A DNA stretch of 64,000 bases, from positions 62,001 through 126,000 of the forward strand of contig JAJDUU010000005.1 of NCBI GenBank assembly GCA_022826485.1, written 5' to 3'. Below are positions 51,142-60,053 of this stretch, piece by piece. A program made the position numbers and the translations under genes. Each line of letters starts with the position of its first letter. The first letter of the stretch is position 1. The stretch comes from Chloroflexota bacterium. GTDB taxonomy: Bacteria > Chloroflexota > UBA11872. The notes under the pieces were generated by a model that made no database searches, was not told where the DNA came from, and saw nothing but the letters and a program-made list of their open reading frames with translations.

Positions 51142-51716
51142 GGCGTGACTCGCGTGCCGAGGATGCGCAGCGCCGCGCCGATGCGATCCGCCACGTCAAG
51201 GTCTTCGGCGGCGATCTGCTCCAGCGCCAGCTGCGCCTCCACGCGCGTGTAGCCAAGACCCACCAGCGCGTCGAGCGCCTCGTCGGCCCCGGTCGGTCCG
51301 ATCCTGATTCCCGGCTCGGGAACCAGCTTGCCCCGCAGCTCCAGGATGATGCGATTGGCCAGCTTGCGCCCGATGCCCGACACCGCCTGGAAGGGCCGTG
51401 GGTCTTCCTCGTCGAGCGCCTGCACGATGCGGTCGACCGGATGACTGGAGAGCACCCGCACGGCCATCCGCGGCCCCACGCCGGTGACGTCGAGCAGGTG
51501 GCGAAACACCTCCAGCTCCTGCGCGGAGCCGAACCCGGCGAGGATGGCCCCGTCCGACGCGATGTGGGTGTGCGTGTGAAGCTCCACCGGCTGCCCGGGC
51601 GACCGGCGCGCCCGTGCCGGAACCACGACTTCCAACCCCAGACCCGTTCCGTGGACCTTGACCACCAGCGAGTCGTCGCCGGTGCGTATGACCAATCCCT
51701 CCAGGTACCCGATCAT
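51138..51716 (-). CDS. ruvA: Holliday junction DNA-binding protein RuvA
   Basis: A 192-residue RuvA: an OB fold starting '[20 protein letters not shown]', two helix-hairpin-helix motifs ('[17 protein letters not shown]'; '[20 protein letters not shown]') and a C-terminal RuvB-binding domain ('[20 protein letters not shown]'). ATG 51716 overlaps the ruvC stop by 4 nt; the longer track ORF is ruvC shadow. Confidence 0.97.
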   Translation of the reverse strand: MIGYLEGLVIRTGDDSLVVKVHGTGLGLEVVVPARARRSPGQPVELHTHTHIASDGAILAGFGSAQELEVFRHLLDVTGVGPRMAVRVLSSHPVDRIVQALDEEDPRPFQAVSGIGRKLANRIILELRGKLVPEPGIRIGPTGADEALDALVGLGYTRVEAQLALEQIAAEDLDVADRIGAALRILGTRVTP

Positions 51717-52222
51717 CGGACGCCCAGGGTGCGCTCGAGCGTGCGCGCGCGGATCGAGTGCTGGTGGCAGATCGCCGTCGCCAGCGCGTCGGCTGCGTGG
51801 TCGGAGGTCGGCGGCGCGGACATGCGCAACAGCCGCACCACCATGGCTTGCACGGCGTCCTTCTCGGCGGCGCCGTATCCGGCCACGGCCAGCTTGATCT
51901 CCCGCGGCGCATACTCTTCCACCGCCAGCCCGTGGTCGGCCGCCACCAGGTGGACCACGCCGGTCGCATAGGCGACCTGGGCCGCTGTCGTCAGACGCCG
52001 GGCATAGCCCAGGCGCTCGAGCGCAATGTCGGTGACGGGGAACCGCTCGATGAGCTCGGTCAGCGCGTCGCGGATGGTCGCCACGCGGGTCCCCAGCGGG
52101 TCTTTGGCCCGCGTGGTGATGCACCCCGAGTCCAAGGCCCTCGCATTGTGCGGTCCCGCGACGATGCCGAAGCCGCAGCGCGCCGTCCCGGGGTCGATAC
52201 CCAGCGTCACCCGATCAGGCAT
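51713..52222 (-). CDS. ruvC: Crossover junction endodeoxyribonuclease RuvC
   Basis: A 169-residue RuvC. The catalytic acids are visible: Asp10 in 'LGIDPGTARCGFGI', Glu69 in 'ALERLGYARR', Asp141 and Asp145 in 'SDHAADALATAI'. 'QVAYATGVVHLVAA' and 'KLAVAGYGAAEKDAVQAMV' are typical. The aromatic pair usually following the Glu (ERLFF/EQVFF) reads LGY here. It resolves Holliday junctions. Operon yebC-ruvC-ruvA-ruvB is a standard arrangement. Confidence 0.96.
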   Translation of the reverse strand: MPDRVTLGIDPGTARCGFGIVAGPHNARALDSGCITTRAKDPLGTRVATIRDALTELIERFPVTDIALERLGYARRLTTAAQVAYATGVVHLVAADHGLAVEEYAPREIKLAVAGYGAAEKDAVQAMVVRLLRMSAPPTSDHAADALATAICHQHSIRARTLERTLGVR

Positions 52223-52245
52223 GCACGCCGGATCGTGAGCGGACG

Positions 52246-53001
52246 TTAGGATGCCAGCTGCGCGAGCAGGTCGTCGCTGATCTCCAACGTGGTGTAGACG
52301 CGCTGCACGTCGTCGAGTTCCTCCAGCGCTTCCGCCATGCGCATGGCCCGTGCGGCCTGGGCCGCGTCCAGCGGCATCGGGGTGGTCGGTTCATGAACCA
52401 GATCGGCGGACGTAATCCGGTACCCGGCGTCGCTGAGCTCGCGGCGCATGCGCGCCAGGTCCCCGGCCGGCGTGGCCACGTGCACCGTGCCGTTGGCCGC
52501 CTCCACGTCCAGGGCGCCGGCGTCGATGGCCATCAGCTCGATCTCTTCGGGATCGGCGTCTCCAACCTCGACCGCCAGACTGCCGCGCACCTCGAACTGC
52601 CAGGCCACCGAGCCGGAATCGGCGAACGTGCCGCCAAGATTCGTCAGGGCATTGCGGACTTCCGCGACGGCGCGATTGCGGTTGTCCGTGACCACCTCGA
52701 TCAGCAGCCCGACGCCCGCCGGACCATAGGCCTCGTAGGTCAGCTCGATGAGCGAGGCGCCCTCACCGGGACCGCCGCCGCTCCCGCGCTGGATCGAGCG
52801 CTCGATCGTGTCCTTTGGCATGTTCGCGGCGCGGGCTTTGGCGAGCGCCTGCTCGAGCCGGAAGTTCCCACTGGGGTCGGGGCCGCCTTCCTGCACGGCC
52901 ACGGTGATCTCGCGCCCGATCTTGGTATAGAGCTGGCCGCGCTTCGCGTCGTTTGCGGCCTTCTGGCGCTTGATTTGCGACCACTTGGAATGGCCGGACA
53001 T
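52246..53001 (-). CDS. yebC: YebC/PmpR-family regulatory/translation factor
   Basis: A 251-residue protein starting 'MSGHSKWSQIKRQKAANDAK', the family signature, with 'RGQLYTKIGREITVAVQEGG', 'IERSIQRGSGGG', 'YEAYGPAGVGLLIEVVTDNR' and 'GSVAWQFEVRG'. Described either as a DNA-binding regulator or, more recently, as a factor that helps ribosomes at difficult sequences. A Met 3 codons upstream (53010) is an alternative start. First gene of the minus-strand ruv operon. Confidence 0.96.
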   Translation of the reverse strand: MSGHSKWSQIKRQKAANDAKRGQLYTKIGREITVAVQEGGPDPSGNFRLEQALAKARAANMPKDTIERSIQRGSGGGPGEGASLIELTYEAYGPAGVGLLIEVVTDNRNRAVAEVRNALTNLGGTFADSGSVAWQFEVRGSLAVEVGDADPEEIELMAIDAGALDVEAANGTVHVATPAGDLARMRRELSDAGYRITSADLVHEPTTPMPLDAAQAARAMRMAEALEELDDVQRVYTTLEISDDLLAQLAS

Positions 53002-53133
53002 TGCCTGCACCCCCAGGGAGTCGCGCGGGATTTCTCGAAGTATAGGATAGCGTTGTTCGCTGTTTGTGCGTATTCGAAACCGCGAGCCCAGAGCGCGGGC
53101 TATGCTGGCGCGGAGTCACCGGAGTCGCAGCCA

Positions 53134-54459
53134 ATGACGCAGGAATCTTCATTGCCACTTGCCGCATCCGCGGCCCTCTTCGACCGTGCGCGGCAGGTGA
53201 TTCCCGGCGGGGTCAACACGTCGCTGCGCAAGGTCGCGCCCCAAATTGTCTGGTCCCGCGCGGAGGGCGCCTACCTCTACGACGTGGACGGCAACGCCTA
53301 TCTCGACTACAACGCCGCGTTCGGCCCGATCATCCTGGGCCACGCGCATCCGGGCGTGGCCGCCGCGGTGGCCGAGCAGCAGCGCACGCTGGACCTCACG
53401 GGAATCGGTGTCAGTGAGCTGGAGATCCAGGCGGCCGAGAAAGTCGTGGAGCACGTGCCGTCTGCCGAGCAGGTGCTGTTTTGCACGTCAGGCTCGGAAG
53501 CTACCTACCACGCGGTGCGGGTGGCGCGCGGGGCCACCGGCCGGCGGGCGATCGTCAAGTTCCAGGGGCACTTTCACGGCTGGCACGACCATCTGCTCGC
53601 CAACGTCATCTCGCCGCCGGACCGCGTGGGTGCGCTGGACCCGATGTCCTCCGGCATCCTGCCGGACGTTCACGCCGAGCTGATCGTGCTCGAGTGGAAC
53701 GACCTGGAGGGGTTGGAGCGGCTCATGGCCGAGCGCGGTCAGGAGATCGCTGCCGTGATCCTGGAACCCATTCCCCACGCGATCGGCGTGGTCATGCCCG
53801 AGCAGGAGTTCCTCACGCGCCTGCGGACGCTGACCCATGAGCATGGGGTCGTGCTGGTGTTCGACGAGGTGGTCACGGGCTTTCGGCACGCGCTCGGCGG
53901 CTTTCAGGCCATCAGCGGCATCACCCCGGACTTGACCACGCTGGGCAAGGCGATGGCCAACGGCTACCCCTGCGCGGCAATCTGCGGGCGGCGCGATCTG
54001 ATGCAGCACTTCAATACATCGGACGGCGATGTGTTTTTCTCGGGCACGTTCAACGGGCATCCGCTAACCATGGCGGCCTGCCTGGCCACGATCGAGGCGC
54101 TCGAGCAGCCCGGACTCTATGAGCGGCTCTTCGCACTGGGCGAGCGCATGCGGCGGGGCCTCGACGAAATCATTCAGCGGCTAGGGATCGAGGCGTTTCC
54201 CAGCCAATTCGGCTCGGTGTTCGTGACCTACTTCATGTCGCCGCCGGCAAAGTCCTACCGCGACCTGCTGCGCAACGACGACGAGATGTACCTCGACTTC
54301 CACCGCGGCATGCTCGAGCGCGGGTTCTACATGCTGCCGATGGCCCTGAAGCGCAATCACATCTCGGCGGCGCACACCGAGAGCGACATCGACCGCACGC
54401 TGGAGGCCGCCGACGAGGTCCTGACGGCACTGGCGCACGGCCGTCCCGTCACGCGCTAG
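53134..54459 (+). CDS. Class III PLP aminotransferase, glutamate-1-semialdehyde aminomutase-like
   Basis: A 441-residue fold-type I enzyme. 'QVIPGGVNTSLRKVAPQIVW', 'LYDVDGNAYLDYNAAFGPII', 'LFCTSGSEATYHAVRVARG', 'KFQGHFHGWHDH', 'LVFDEVVTGFRHALGG' and the Schiff-base Lys272 in 'TTLGKAMANGYPCAA' follow the HemL/class III pattern. The N-terminus is HemL-like, but no other heme genes are near and it heads a catabolic region, so it may be a transaminase of another substrate. ATG 53134; the track start at 52393 is antisense to yebC. Divergent from yebC with 132 nt between. Confidence 0.88.
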   Translation: MTQESSLPLAASAALFDRARQVIPGGVNTSLRKVAPQIVWSRAEGAYLYDVDGNAYLDYNAAFGPIILGHAHPGVAAAVAEQQRTLDLTGIGVSELEIQAAEKVVEHVPSAEQVLFCTSGSEATYHAVRVARGATGRRAIVKFQGHFHGWHDHLLANVISPPDRVGALDPMSSGILPDVHAELIVLEWNDLEGLERLMAERGQEIAAVILEPIPHAIGVVMPEQEFLTRLRTLTHEHGVVLVFDEVVTGFRHALGGFQAISGITPDLTTLGKAMANGYPCAAICGRRDLMQHFNTSDGDVFFSGTFNGHPLTMAACLATIEALEQPGLYERLFALGERMRRGLDEIIQRLGIEAFPSQFGSVFVTYFMSPPAKSYRDLLRNDDEMYLDFHRGMLERGFYMLPMALKRNHISAAHTESDIDRTLEAADEVLTALAHGRPVTR

Positions 54460-54482
54460 CGGGACCTCTTCGCAGCTCCTCC

Positions 54483-54572
54483 GTCATTCCCGCGGAGGCG
54501 GGAATCCAGTCCGATCAGACCTAGAGGCGCGTCGAACACTTGGTGTCGGGGCGGTTCGCGAACCGCCCCGAC
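54483..54572. repeat. Composite two-hairpin repeat
   Basis: First hairpin 'CATTCCCGCGGAGGCGGGAA', spacer containing 'CGAACACTTGGTGTC', then a perfect inverted repeat 'GGGGCGGTTC/GAACCGCCCC' (54548-54569). It matches the element at 36171-36258 in order, spacing and spacer sequence. It lies between two convergent genes and could act as a bidirectional terminator. Confidence 0.75.
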
Positions 54573-54580
54573 CTCTCGAT

Positions 54581-55510
54581 CTAGGAGTCTCCGCCAGCCG
54601 GCCCCAACTCGTCCTCGATTTCGCAGATCAGCTCGATCAACTCGTCCGCGACCCGTGCGTGATGGGCGTCGAACGGCATGATCGGCTCGCGCACGCGGCT
54701 GGTGGCGAAGAGGCCGCGGCGCACGCAATAGCGCTTGTAGAAGTGCACCGAGATGTCGATGTACTGGTGCGCGAAAGCCAGGAACGGCACCACGCGGTGA
54801 AACAGCTCGCGCGCCTCGTCGCGGCGACCGGCGCGGTGCAGCCGAAAGACGTGCACGAACGGCCGGTTGATGGCGGTGGTCGTCGTGAAGTGCGTGCCGC
54901 GGTCGAGCGCCTCGATGAACTGCGGCAGCGACCAGCCGCAGCCGATGGTGAGCCGGCCGTCGGTCGCGTCGATCAACTCGGAGGTCTTGGCGCCCGAGGG
55001 CACGGTTTCCAGCTTGAGACAGCGGAACGACTCCAGCTCGTCCCAGAGCTGCATCAGGGTCTCGCGGGCCATGCCGTAGCCACCCCAGTGCAGGTCTTGA
55101 ATCATGAGCATGGGCATGCCGGCGCGGGCGGCCTCGCGGAAGTAGCCCACGGCCCCGCCGTGATCCTCGATCAGCGGCACCGGCACGGCGCAGAGGACCC
55201 CGTCGACGCCAAGCGCCACGGCATCCTCGGCCAGCGCCCGCGCGCGCCGCGCGTCGGGATCGCTGGCGCCGGCTACGACTGTTACGCGGCCGCCGACGAT
55301 TCGCAGCACCTCGCGCACGTAGACGTGACGCTCGTCGGGCGTCAGCTTGGCGACCTCGCTCGCCACCGCCGGAACGATGAACCCGCTCACACCGTCCGCG
55401 ATGCCTTCCTCCAGCAACCGTTCGAGCGACGCAATGTCGAGCCGGTCGTCGTCGGTAAAGGGCGTGTTGACGATCGGTACGACGCCCGTGAGCGGATAGA
55501 GCTCCTTCAT
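54581..55510 (-). CDS. DHDPS/NAL-family aldolase-like protein (divergent active site) 1
   Basis: A 309-residue TIM barrel of the DapA family. It starts 'LTGVVPIVNTPFTDDDRLDI'. The Schiff-base Lys166 is in 'FRCLKLETVPSG'. The GTTGE loop reads AVASE (48-52), and the catalytic Tyr of the YNxP motif is replaced: 'MLMIQDLHWGG' has Gln138. It is therefore not a lysine-pathway DapA; a keto-acid aldolase, dehydratase or similar lyase is likely. ATG 55510; downstream of SDR in the same direction. Related to the protein at 57991. Confidence 0.82.
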   Translation of the reverse strand: MKELYPLTGVVPIVNTPFTDDDRLDIASLERLLEEGIADGVSGFIVPAVASEVAKLTPDERHVYVREVLRIVGGRVTVVAGASDPDARRARALAEDAVALGVDGVLCAVPVPLIEDHGGAVGYFREAARAGMPMLMIQDLHWGGYGMARETLMQLWDELESFRCLKLETVPSGAKTSELIDATDGRLTIGCGWSLPQFIEALDRGTHFTTTTAINRPFVHVFRLHRAGRRDEARELFHRVVPFLAFAHQYIDISVHFYKRYCVRRGLFATSRVREPIMPFDAHHARVADELIELICEIEDELGPAGGDS

Positions 55511-55526
55511 GCCGCGTGTCTCTCCA

Positions 55527-56270
55527 TCAACCCGTGAACACGGTTCCCTCAACGTAGTCGGCCTCATCGGACGCGAGGAACGCCAGCACGCGGGCCACGC
55601 CCTCGGGATCGCGGAGTTGCTGCTGGGCAGCGTCAATCTCCGCACGTGACCACCCATGCACCCGCCCCTGGTCCTCGACATTTGCTCGCTTGAGCGGCGT
55701 GTCAATGATCGACGGACACACGGTGTTGACGCGGATGGGGCGTCCCGCCAGGTGGTTCGGCGCGATGAAGCCCAGGCCGTGAACGGCGGCTTTGCTGGTG
55801 CCATAGGCCACGGACGAGCTGCGGCTGGTCACACCGGCCCCCGACCCGACCAGGAGGATCGTGCCCCCGTGATCACCCATGGCTCCCACGGCGTGCTTCA
55901 TGCAGAGGAACGTGCCGCGCACGTTCACGTCCTGGACCCGCTGAAACACGTCGGCCTCGAGCTCCGCGATCTCGACATAGGCGCCCTGCAGGATTCCCGC
56001 ACAGGTGATGAGGACGTCGAGCGCTCCGAACTCGGAAACCGCCGTCTGAATCAGGCGTTCGCAGTCGGCCTCGCGCGTGACGTCGGCGCGGACGAAGGTG
56101 GCGGACAGACTCAGCTGGGTGAGGTCGCGCGCCAGGGCTTCGCCCTTGGCGTCGTCCACGTCCCCGATCACCACGCACGCGCCGCGCGCGGCGCAGAGTC
56201 GCGCGGTGGCGGCGCCGATGCCCGACGCGCCGCCGGTGACGACCACCACCCGGCCGGCAAGCGCCGTCAC
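55527..56270 (-). CDS. SDR family NAD(P)-dependent oxidoreductase
   Basis: A 247-residue classical short-chain dehydrogenase. 'VVVTGGASGIGAATARL' binds the cofactor and Asp37 in 'VIGDVDDAKGEA' suggests NAD preference. The catalytic Ser143, Tyr156 and Lys160 are in 'LVGSGAGVTS' and 'VAYGTSKAAVHG'. Substrate unknown. Overlaps the isomerase gene upstream by 4 nt and lies 16 nt before the DHDPS-like gene, so the three form an operon. Confidence 0.92.
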   Translation of the reverse strand: MTALAGRVVVVTGGASGIGAATARLCAARGACVVIGDVDDAKGEALARDLTQLSLSATFVRADVTREADCERLIQTAVSEFGALDVLITCAGILQGAYVEIAELEADVFQRVQDVNVRGTFLCMKHAVGAMGDHGGTILLVGSGAGVTSRSSSVAYGTSKAAVHGLGFIAPNHLAGRPIRVNTVCPSIIDTPLKRANVEDQGRVHGWSRAEIDAAQQQLRDPEGVARVLAFLASDEADYVEGTVFTG

Positions 56271-57130
56271 GGCGTGGCATCCCAGGCGAGGCCGGCGCGG
56301 GCCAGGGCGTCATCCACGGCCAGCTTGGCCGGGGCGAGTTGGTCGAGCGTCAGGTGCTCTAGCAGCACCCACGCGTGCGGTTGCGAGGCGTTGAGCCGCT
56401 TTAGCCACCGCGCGTGGTCGACGACGCCCCGACCCGGCGTGACTTCGTCGATGTGCAGCACCAGCTCCTCCCGCACGGTGAAATCCTTCCAGTGGGCCGC
56501 CGCGATCCTGCCTCGCGCACCGTCGAGCAGTCGGTCGAAAACCGCATTGGGCTGCCAAGCATCCCAGATGCTGCCGATGAAGTTCACCGGATCGAGATTG
56601 AAGCTGAGCGACGGCGAGTCGATGGCTTCCAATATCGCGGTCACGCGCTCGGGCCGGTCGAAGACTGACAACACATGCCCCTCGAACGCCAGCACCACCC
56701 CGAGATCCTCGGCGGCCCGCGTTGCCAGCCGCAGGCTGTCGAGCGCCCGGTCGAACGTGGCGTCCAGATGATGCTCCGGATGGGGAAACCATGGGCCGTT
56801 CGGATTGAGCCCGCCGGGCCGGACGTAGCAGGTGCGCGCGCCAAGGACATTCGTCGCCTGCATGTGGGCGATCAGGCCGTCGATCCCACGGCGGCGATCC
56901 GCGTCACTGTGTCCGACGAGTGATCCATACGCGCCGTTGGACTGGGCGATGACCAGGCCCGCGTCGCCAATGACTCGGCGCGCGTGCTGAAGGTCGTCGT
57001 GACTGGCCTCGCCGGGTCCGCCCAGCTTGACGTTCGTGCCTTGAAACCCCATCTCGGCGAGGTGGCGCACGTCCGCCGCTGATATGTCCGCCGGACGGTC
57101 CGGCAGCGCTCCCGCCACGCCAATTCGCAT
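56267..57130 (-). CDS. Sugar phosphate isomerase/epimerase-like TIM barrel 1
   Basis: A 287-residue xylose-isomerase-like TIM-barrel protein. 'MGFQGTNVKLGGPGEASHDD', 'LGVVLAFEGHVLSVF', 'LSFNLDPVNFIGSIWD' and 'IAAAHWKDFTV' carry the metal-binding Glu, Asp and His typical of the AP endonuclease 2/IolE-like superfamily. Likely acts on a sugar or inositol derivative. ATG 57130; first gene of the minus-strand operon. Divergent from the SGNH hydrolase gene. Confidence 0.85.
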   Translation of the reverse strand: MRIGVAGALPDRPADISAADVRHLAEMGFQGTNVKLGGPGEASHDDLQHARRVIGDAGLVIAQSNGAYGSLVGHSDADRRRGIDGLIAHMQATNVLGARTCYVRPGGLNPNGPWFPHPEHHLDATFDRALDSLRLATRAAEDLGVVLAFEGHVLSVFDRPERVTAILEAIDSPSLSFNLDPVNFIGSIWDAWQPNAVFDRLLDGARGRIAAAHWKDFTVREELVLHIDEVTPGRGVVDHARWLKRLNASQPHAWVLLEHLTLDQLAPAKLAVDDALARAGLAWDATP

Positions 57131-57212
57131 GTGTTCGGAGCCCTTGTGATGCGACGGGTCATCGTACGGCGTGTGCCACACTCGACGCGCTCGTCGGAAG
57201 AGAAATACCAGC

Positions 57213-57998
57213 GTGTCGAATCACGAATCTCCACGCGATTGGCGCCCCGAGCCGTTCCGCAAGCTCGTCACGCTTGGCGAAAGCACCACCGCCGGCGGCT
57301 GGAGCTCGGTGCGTGAACGCAGCTGGCCTCACGTGTTGGCCGCGCTGATCTCGGACTTTCAAGATGAGCCGGTCGAGCTGGTGAACACCGGCATCGGCGC
57401 GAACGTCATCTCGACTCGCGTGCCCTGCTACTCCTACTCCGGCAAGCCGGCCGCCAACGAGCGCGTGCAGAAGCACGTGATCGACCACGATCCCGACCTG
57501 CTGGTGATCTCCTACGGCCTGAACGACGCGCGCGGCGGCACGCCCGCCGAGATGTTTCGCACCGAGCTGACGGGCGTGATCGAGCAGGTGCGAGCGGGGT
57601 GCGATCCGCTGATCGTGCTGCCCGGGCCGTACTACATGACCGACTTCGGTCTGGGAGAGCACTTTCAAGAAGGCAGCCACGAGGTGTTCCAGACCTACAA
57701 CCTCGTCACCGAGCAGGTCGCCCGGGTGACGGATTGCCTGTTCAGCGACGTCTACAACGCCTATGGCGGCGCGGCCTGGATGGTGCACTACGACGGCGTG
57801 CACGCCAACGACCTGGGGCACCGGCTGGTCGCGAACACCATCTTCCAGACGCTGGCCCAGAACTGCTCCGGGCTGGCCGTCCGCACCAAGCGCCTGGAGC
57901 GCACCGGCGAGCGCTGGCGCGACGAGTCCACGTTGATGGCGGACTACGGCTATCAGGGTCGGCGAGCCATGCCGCTCGAAATCGACGACGATGCCTAG
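57213..57998 (+). CDS. SGNH/GDSL-family hydrolase
   Basis: A 261-residue SGNH-type esterase. Block I is 'LVTLGESTTAGGW' (Ser24 within GES rather than GDS), block II Gly in 'TGIGANVIS', block III Asn104 in 'SYGLNDARGG', block V Asp194 and His197 in 'HYDGVHANDLG'. No signal peptide is seen, so cytoplasmic. It may deacetylate a carbohydrate. GTG 57213 with GGAAG upstream; an ATG 42 nt further up is less likely. Overlaps the next gene by 8 nt. Confidence 0.82.
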   Translation: MSNHESPRDWRPEPFRKLVTLGESTTAGGWSSVRERSWPHVLAALISDFQDEPVELVNTGIGANVISTRVPCYSYSGKPAANERVQKHVIDHDPDLLVISYGLNDARGGTPAEMFRTELTGVIEQVRAGCDPLIVLPGPYYMTDFGLGEHFQEGSHEVFQTYNLVTEQVARVTDCLFSDVYNAYGGAAWMVHYDGVHANDLGHRLVANTIFQTLAQNCSGLAVRTKRLERTGERWRDESTLMADYGYQGRRAMPLEIDDDA

Positions 57999-58890
57999 CG
58001 ACGAGGCGCGCATGCGGGGCGTCTTCCCCGTCTTGCAGTCGCCGTTCGACGACGCGAATCGGCTCGATCTCGACGCGCTGGCGGCGGAGGTCGAGTTCTG
58101 CCGGCGGGCCGGCGTCCATGGTGTCGTGTATCCCGCCATTGCCAGTGAGTTTCAGTACCTGACCGACGACGAGCGCCGCGCCGGGGTCGAGGCGGTGGTG
58201 ATCGCGGCCGCGGGCGCGGTTCCGGTCGTGGCCGGCGTCGCGTCGGCCAGCGGCGCCCAGGCGGCGGTCTACGCCGAGCACGCCGCGCAAACCGGCGCCG
58301 GCGCCGTCATGGCGCTGCCGCCGATCCTTTCACCGGGACGGCCGGACGAATTGCGCGCCTACTACGCGGGCATCGCGCGGGCGGCCGAGTTGCCGCTGTT
58401 CGTGCAGCACTCCCAGGCGGGCATGGACGCCGAGTTTCTGGCGGGCCTGGTGCGCGACATCGAATCGGTGCACTACATCAAGGAGGAAATGCACCCGAGC
58501 GCGCACTACATCAGCGGCGTGCTGGAGGCGCTTCCGAAAGGCTCGGTCGGCGTGTTCGGCGGCTACTACGGCCGCTGGATGCTCTCGGAGTTGGCGCGCG
58601 GCGCGACCGGATTCATGCCCGCCGCCGACACCGTGGACGTGCACGTGCAGGTCTGGGAGGCCTGGCAGCGGGGCGACACGGCCGGCGCGCGCGAAATATT
58701 CAATCGCCTGTTGCCGCTCATCAACCTCTCGGTGCTGCTGGAAACGCCGCTGCTCAAGGAAGTGCTGGTCCGGCGGGGCGTGTTCACGTCGGCGCGCATG
58801 CGCCAGCCGGGCGCTCTCCAGCTCGACGACCACGACCATGCGGAGCTGGACGCCATCCTGGAGAACCTGCAGCCGCTTCTGCACGCCTGA
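57991..58890 (+). CDS. DHDPS/NAL-family aldolase-like protein (divergent active site) 2
   Basis: A 299-residue DapA-family barrel. Schiff-base Lys164 is in 'HYIKEEMHPS'. The GTTGE loop reads AIASE (49-53), and the usual catalytic Tyr is lost: 'LPLFVQHSQAGMDAEF' has Gln139-His140. 'ALPPILSPGRPDELRAYYAG' is typical. Both DHDPS-like proteins in this region share the altered loop and missing Tyr. Followed by an enolase-superfamily enzyme, which suggests a dehydratase-plus-lyase route for a sugar acid. Confidence 0.83.
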   Translation: MPSDEARMRGVFPVLQSPFDDANRLDLDALAAEVEFCRRAGVHGVVYPAIASEFQYLTDDERRAGVEAVVIAAAGAVPVVAGVASASGAQAAVYAEHAAQTGAGAVMALPPILSPGRPDELRAYYAGIARAAELPLFVQHSQAGMDAEFLAGLVRDIESVHYIKEEMHPSAHYISGVLEALPKGSVGVFGGYYGRWMLSELARGATGFMPAADTVDVHVQVWEAWQRGDTAGAREIFNRLLPLINLSVLLETPLLKEVLVRRGVFTSARMRQPGALQLDDHDHAELDAILENLQPLLHA

Positions 58891-58943
58891 CGCCGAGCGC
58901 GGGCATCGGTCACAATGCCCCGCCCCCAGCTAGAGACCTCGCC

Positions 58944-60053
58944 ATGAAGATCACCTCCGTCCAGGCCATCGTTCTCCGACTGCCCGACGTCACCACCGCC
59001 GCCGACGGCACGCAGGACACGTGCCTGATCCGCATCGAAACCGATGCCGGCATCACCGGCTGGGGCGAGGTGGACTCTGCGCCCACCGTGGTGCGAGCGG
59101 CCGTGGAGGCGCCGCTGTCCAACGGCATCACACGCGGCCTGGCCAGCGCGCTGGAGGGATCCGATCCGCTGTCCATCGACGCCTGCATGCAGCGCATCTA
59201 CGACCTCACGCAGTACTACACGCGCTACGGCGCCGGCGCCCATGCCGTGGCGGGCGTCAACATCGCGCTCTGGGACATCGCGGGCAAGGCCTACGGGCAG
59301 CCGATCTACCGGCTGTTCGGCGCCGAGCAGCGGCAGGTGCGCGCCTACGCCTCGGTGCTGTTCCAGGACACGCCCGCCGACACCTACGAGCTGGCGGCGC
59401 GCCTGGCCGACCGGGGTTTCACGGCGGCGAAGTTTGGCTGGGGTCCCATGGGGCAGAGCGAAGCCAACGACGTCGCCCTCGTCCGCGAGGCGCGGCGGGG
59501 CCTGGGCGATAACGTGGACCTGATGGTGGACGCGGGTCAGCCGTGGGACTGGCGTACCGCCCTGGTTCGCACGCGCCAGTTCGCCGAGTTCCGTCCGTTC
59601 TGGCTGGAAGAACCGCTGCACCCCGAGGACGTGGCCGGCTACGGCAAGCTCTCGGCGGTGAGCGAGGTCCCCATCGCCGGCGGCGAGTCCGAGTCTCGTC
59701 TGCTCGATTTCGAAGAGCTGATCCTCGTGGGCGGACTGGACTGGGTGCAGGCCGATCCCGGCCGCTGCGGCATTAGCACCATGGTCGAGATTGGACGCCT
59801 CGCGGCCCGTCACCAGCGCGGGTTCGTGAACCACACGTTCAAGACCGGGGTGTCGATCGCGGCCTCGCTGCACGTGCTGGCCGCCGTGCCCAACACGCAG
59901 GTGCTCGAATACGCCATGACCGAGTCGCCGATCCGCCACGAGCTGACCTACGAAGACTTCGAGCTCGACGCCGGCTGGGTCGCCCCATCAGACGCCCCCG
60001 GCCTCGGCGTGACCATCAACGAGGCGACGCTGGAACGCTACGGGGTGGCTTAG
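58944..60053 (+). CDS. Mandelate racemase/muconate-lactonizing enzyme family protein
   Basis: A 369-residue enolase-superfamily enzyme. The metal ligands are Asp196 in 'DLMVDAGQPWD', Glu222/223 in 'FWLEEPLHPEDV' and Glu248 in 'IAGGESESR'. Lys163 in 'TAAKFGWGPMG' and His297 in 'GFVNHTFKTG' are candidate general base/acid, as in acid-sugar dehydratases of the MR subgroup. Likely a sugar-acid dehydratase; substrate not assignable. Same strand as the SGNH and DHDPS-like genes. Convergent with the next gene (4 nt overlap). Confidence 0.88.
   Translation: MKITSVQAIVLRLPDVTTAADGTQDTCLIRIETDAGITGWGEVDSAPTVVRAAVEAPLSNGITRGLASALEGSDPLSIDACMQRIYDLTQYYTRYGAGAHAVAGVNIALWDIAGKAYGQPIYRLFGAEQRQVRAYASVLFQDTPADTYELAARLADRGFTAAKFGWGPMGQSEANDVALVREARRGLGDNVDLMVDAGQPWDWRTALVRTRQFAEFRPFWLEEPLHPEDVAGYGKLSAVSEVPIAGGESESRLLDFEELILVGGLDWVQADPGRCGISTMVEIGRLAARHQRGFVNHTFKTGVSIAASLHVLAAVPNTQVLEYAMTESPIRHELTYEDFELDAGWVAPSDAPGLGVTINEATLERYGVA

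Noticed and set aside
52393-53133. N-terminal extension of the class III aminotransferase ORF
   Set aside because: It overlaps yebC on the opposite strand; the family start is at 53134.
53134-54459. Firm call as HemL of heme biosynthesis
   Set aside because: Class III motifs are clear but no heme genes are near and the context is catabolic, so only the family is called.
54581-58890. DapA of lysine biosynthesis
   Set aside because: Catalytic Tyr and the GTTGE loop are missing in both DHDPS-like proteins and no other dap genes are nearby.
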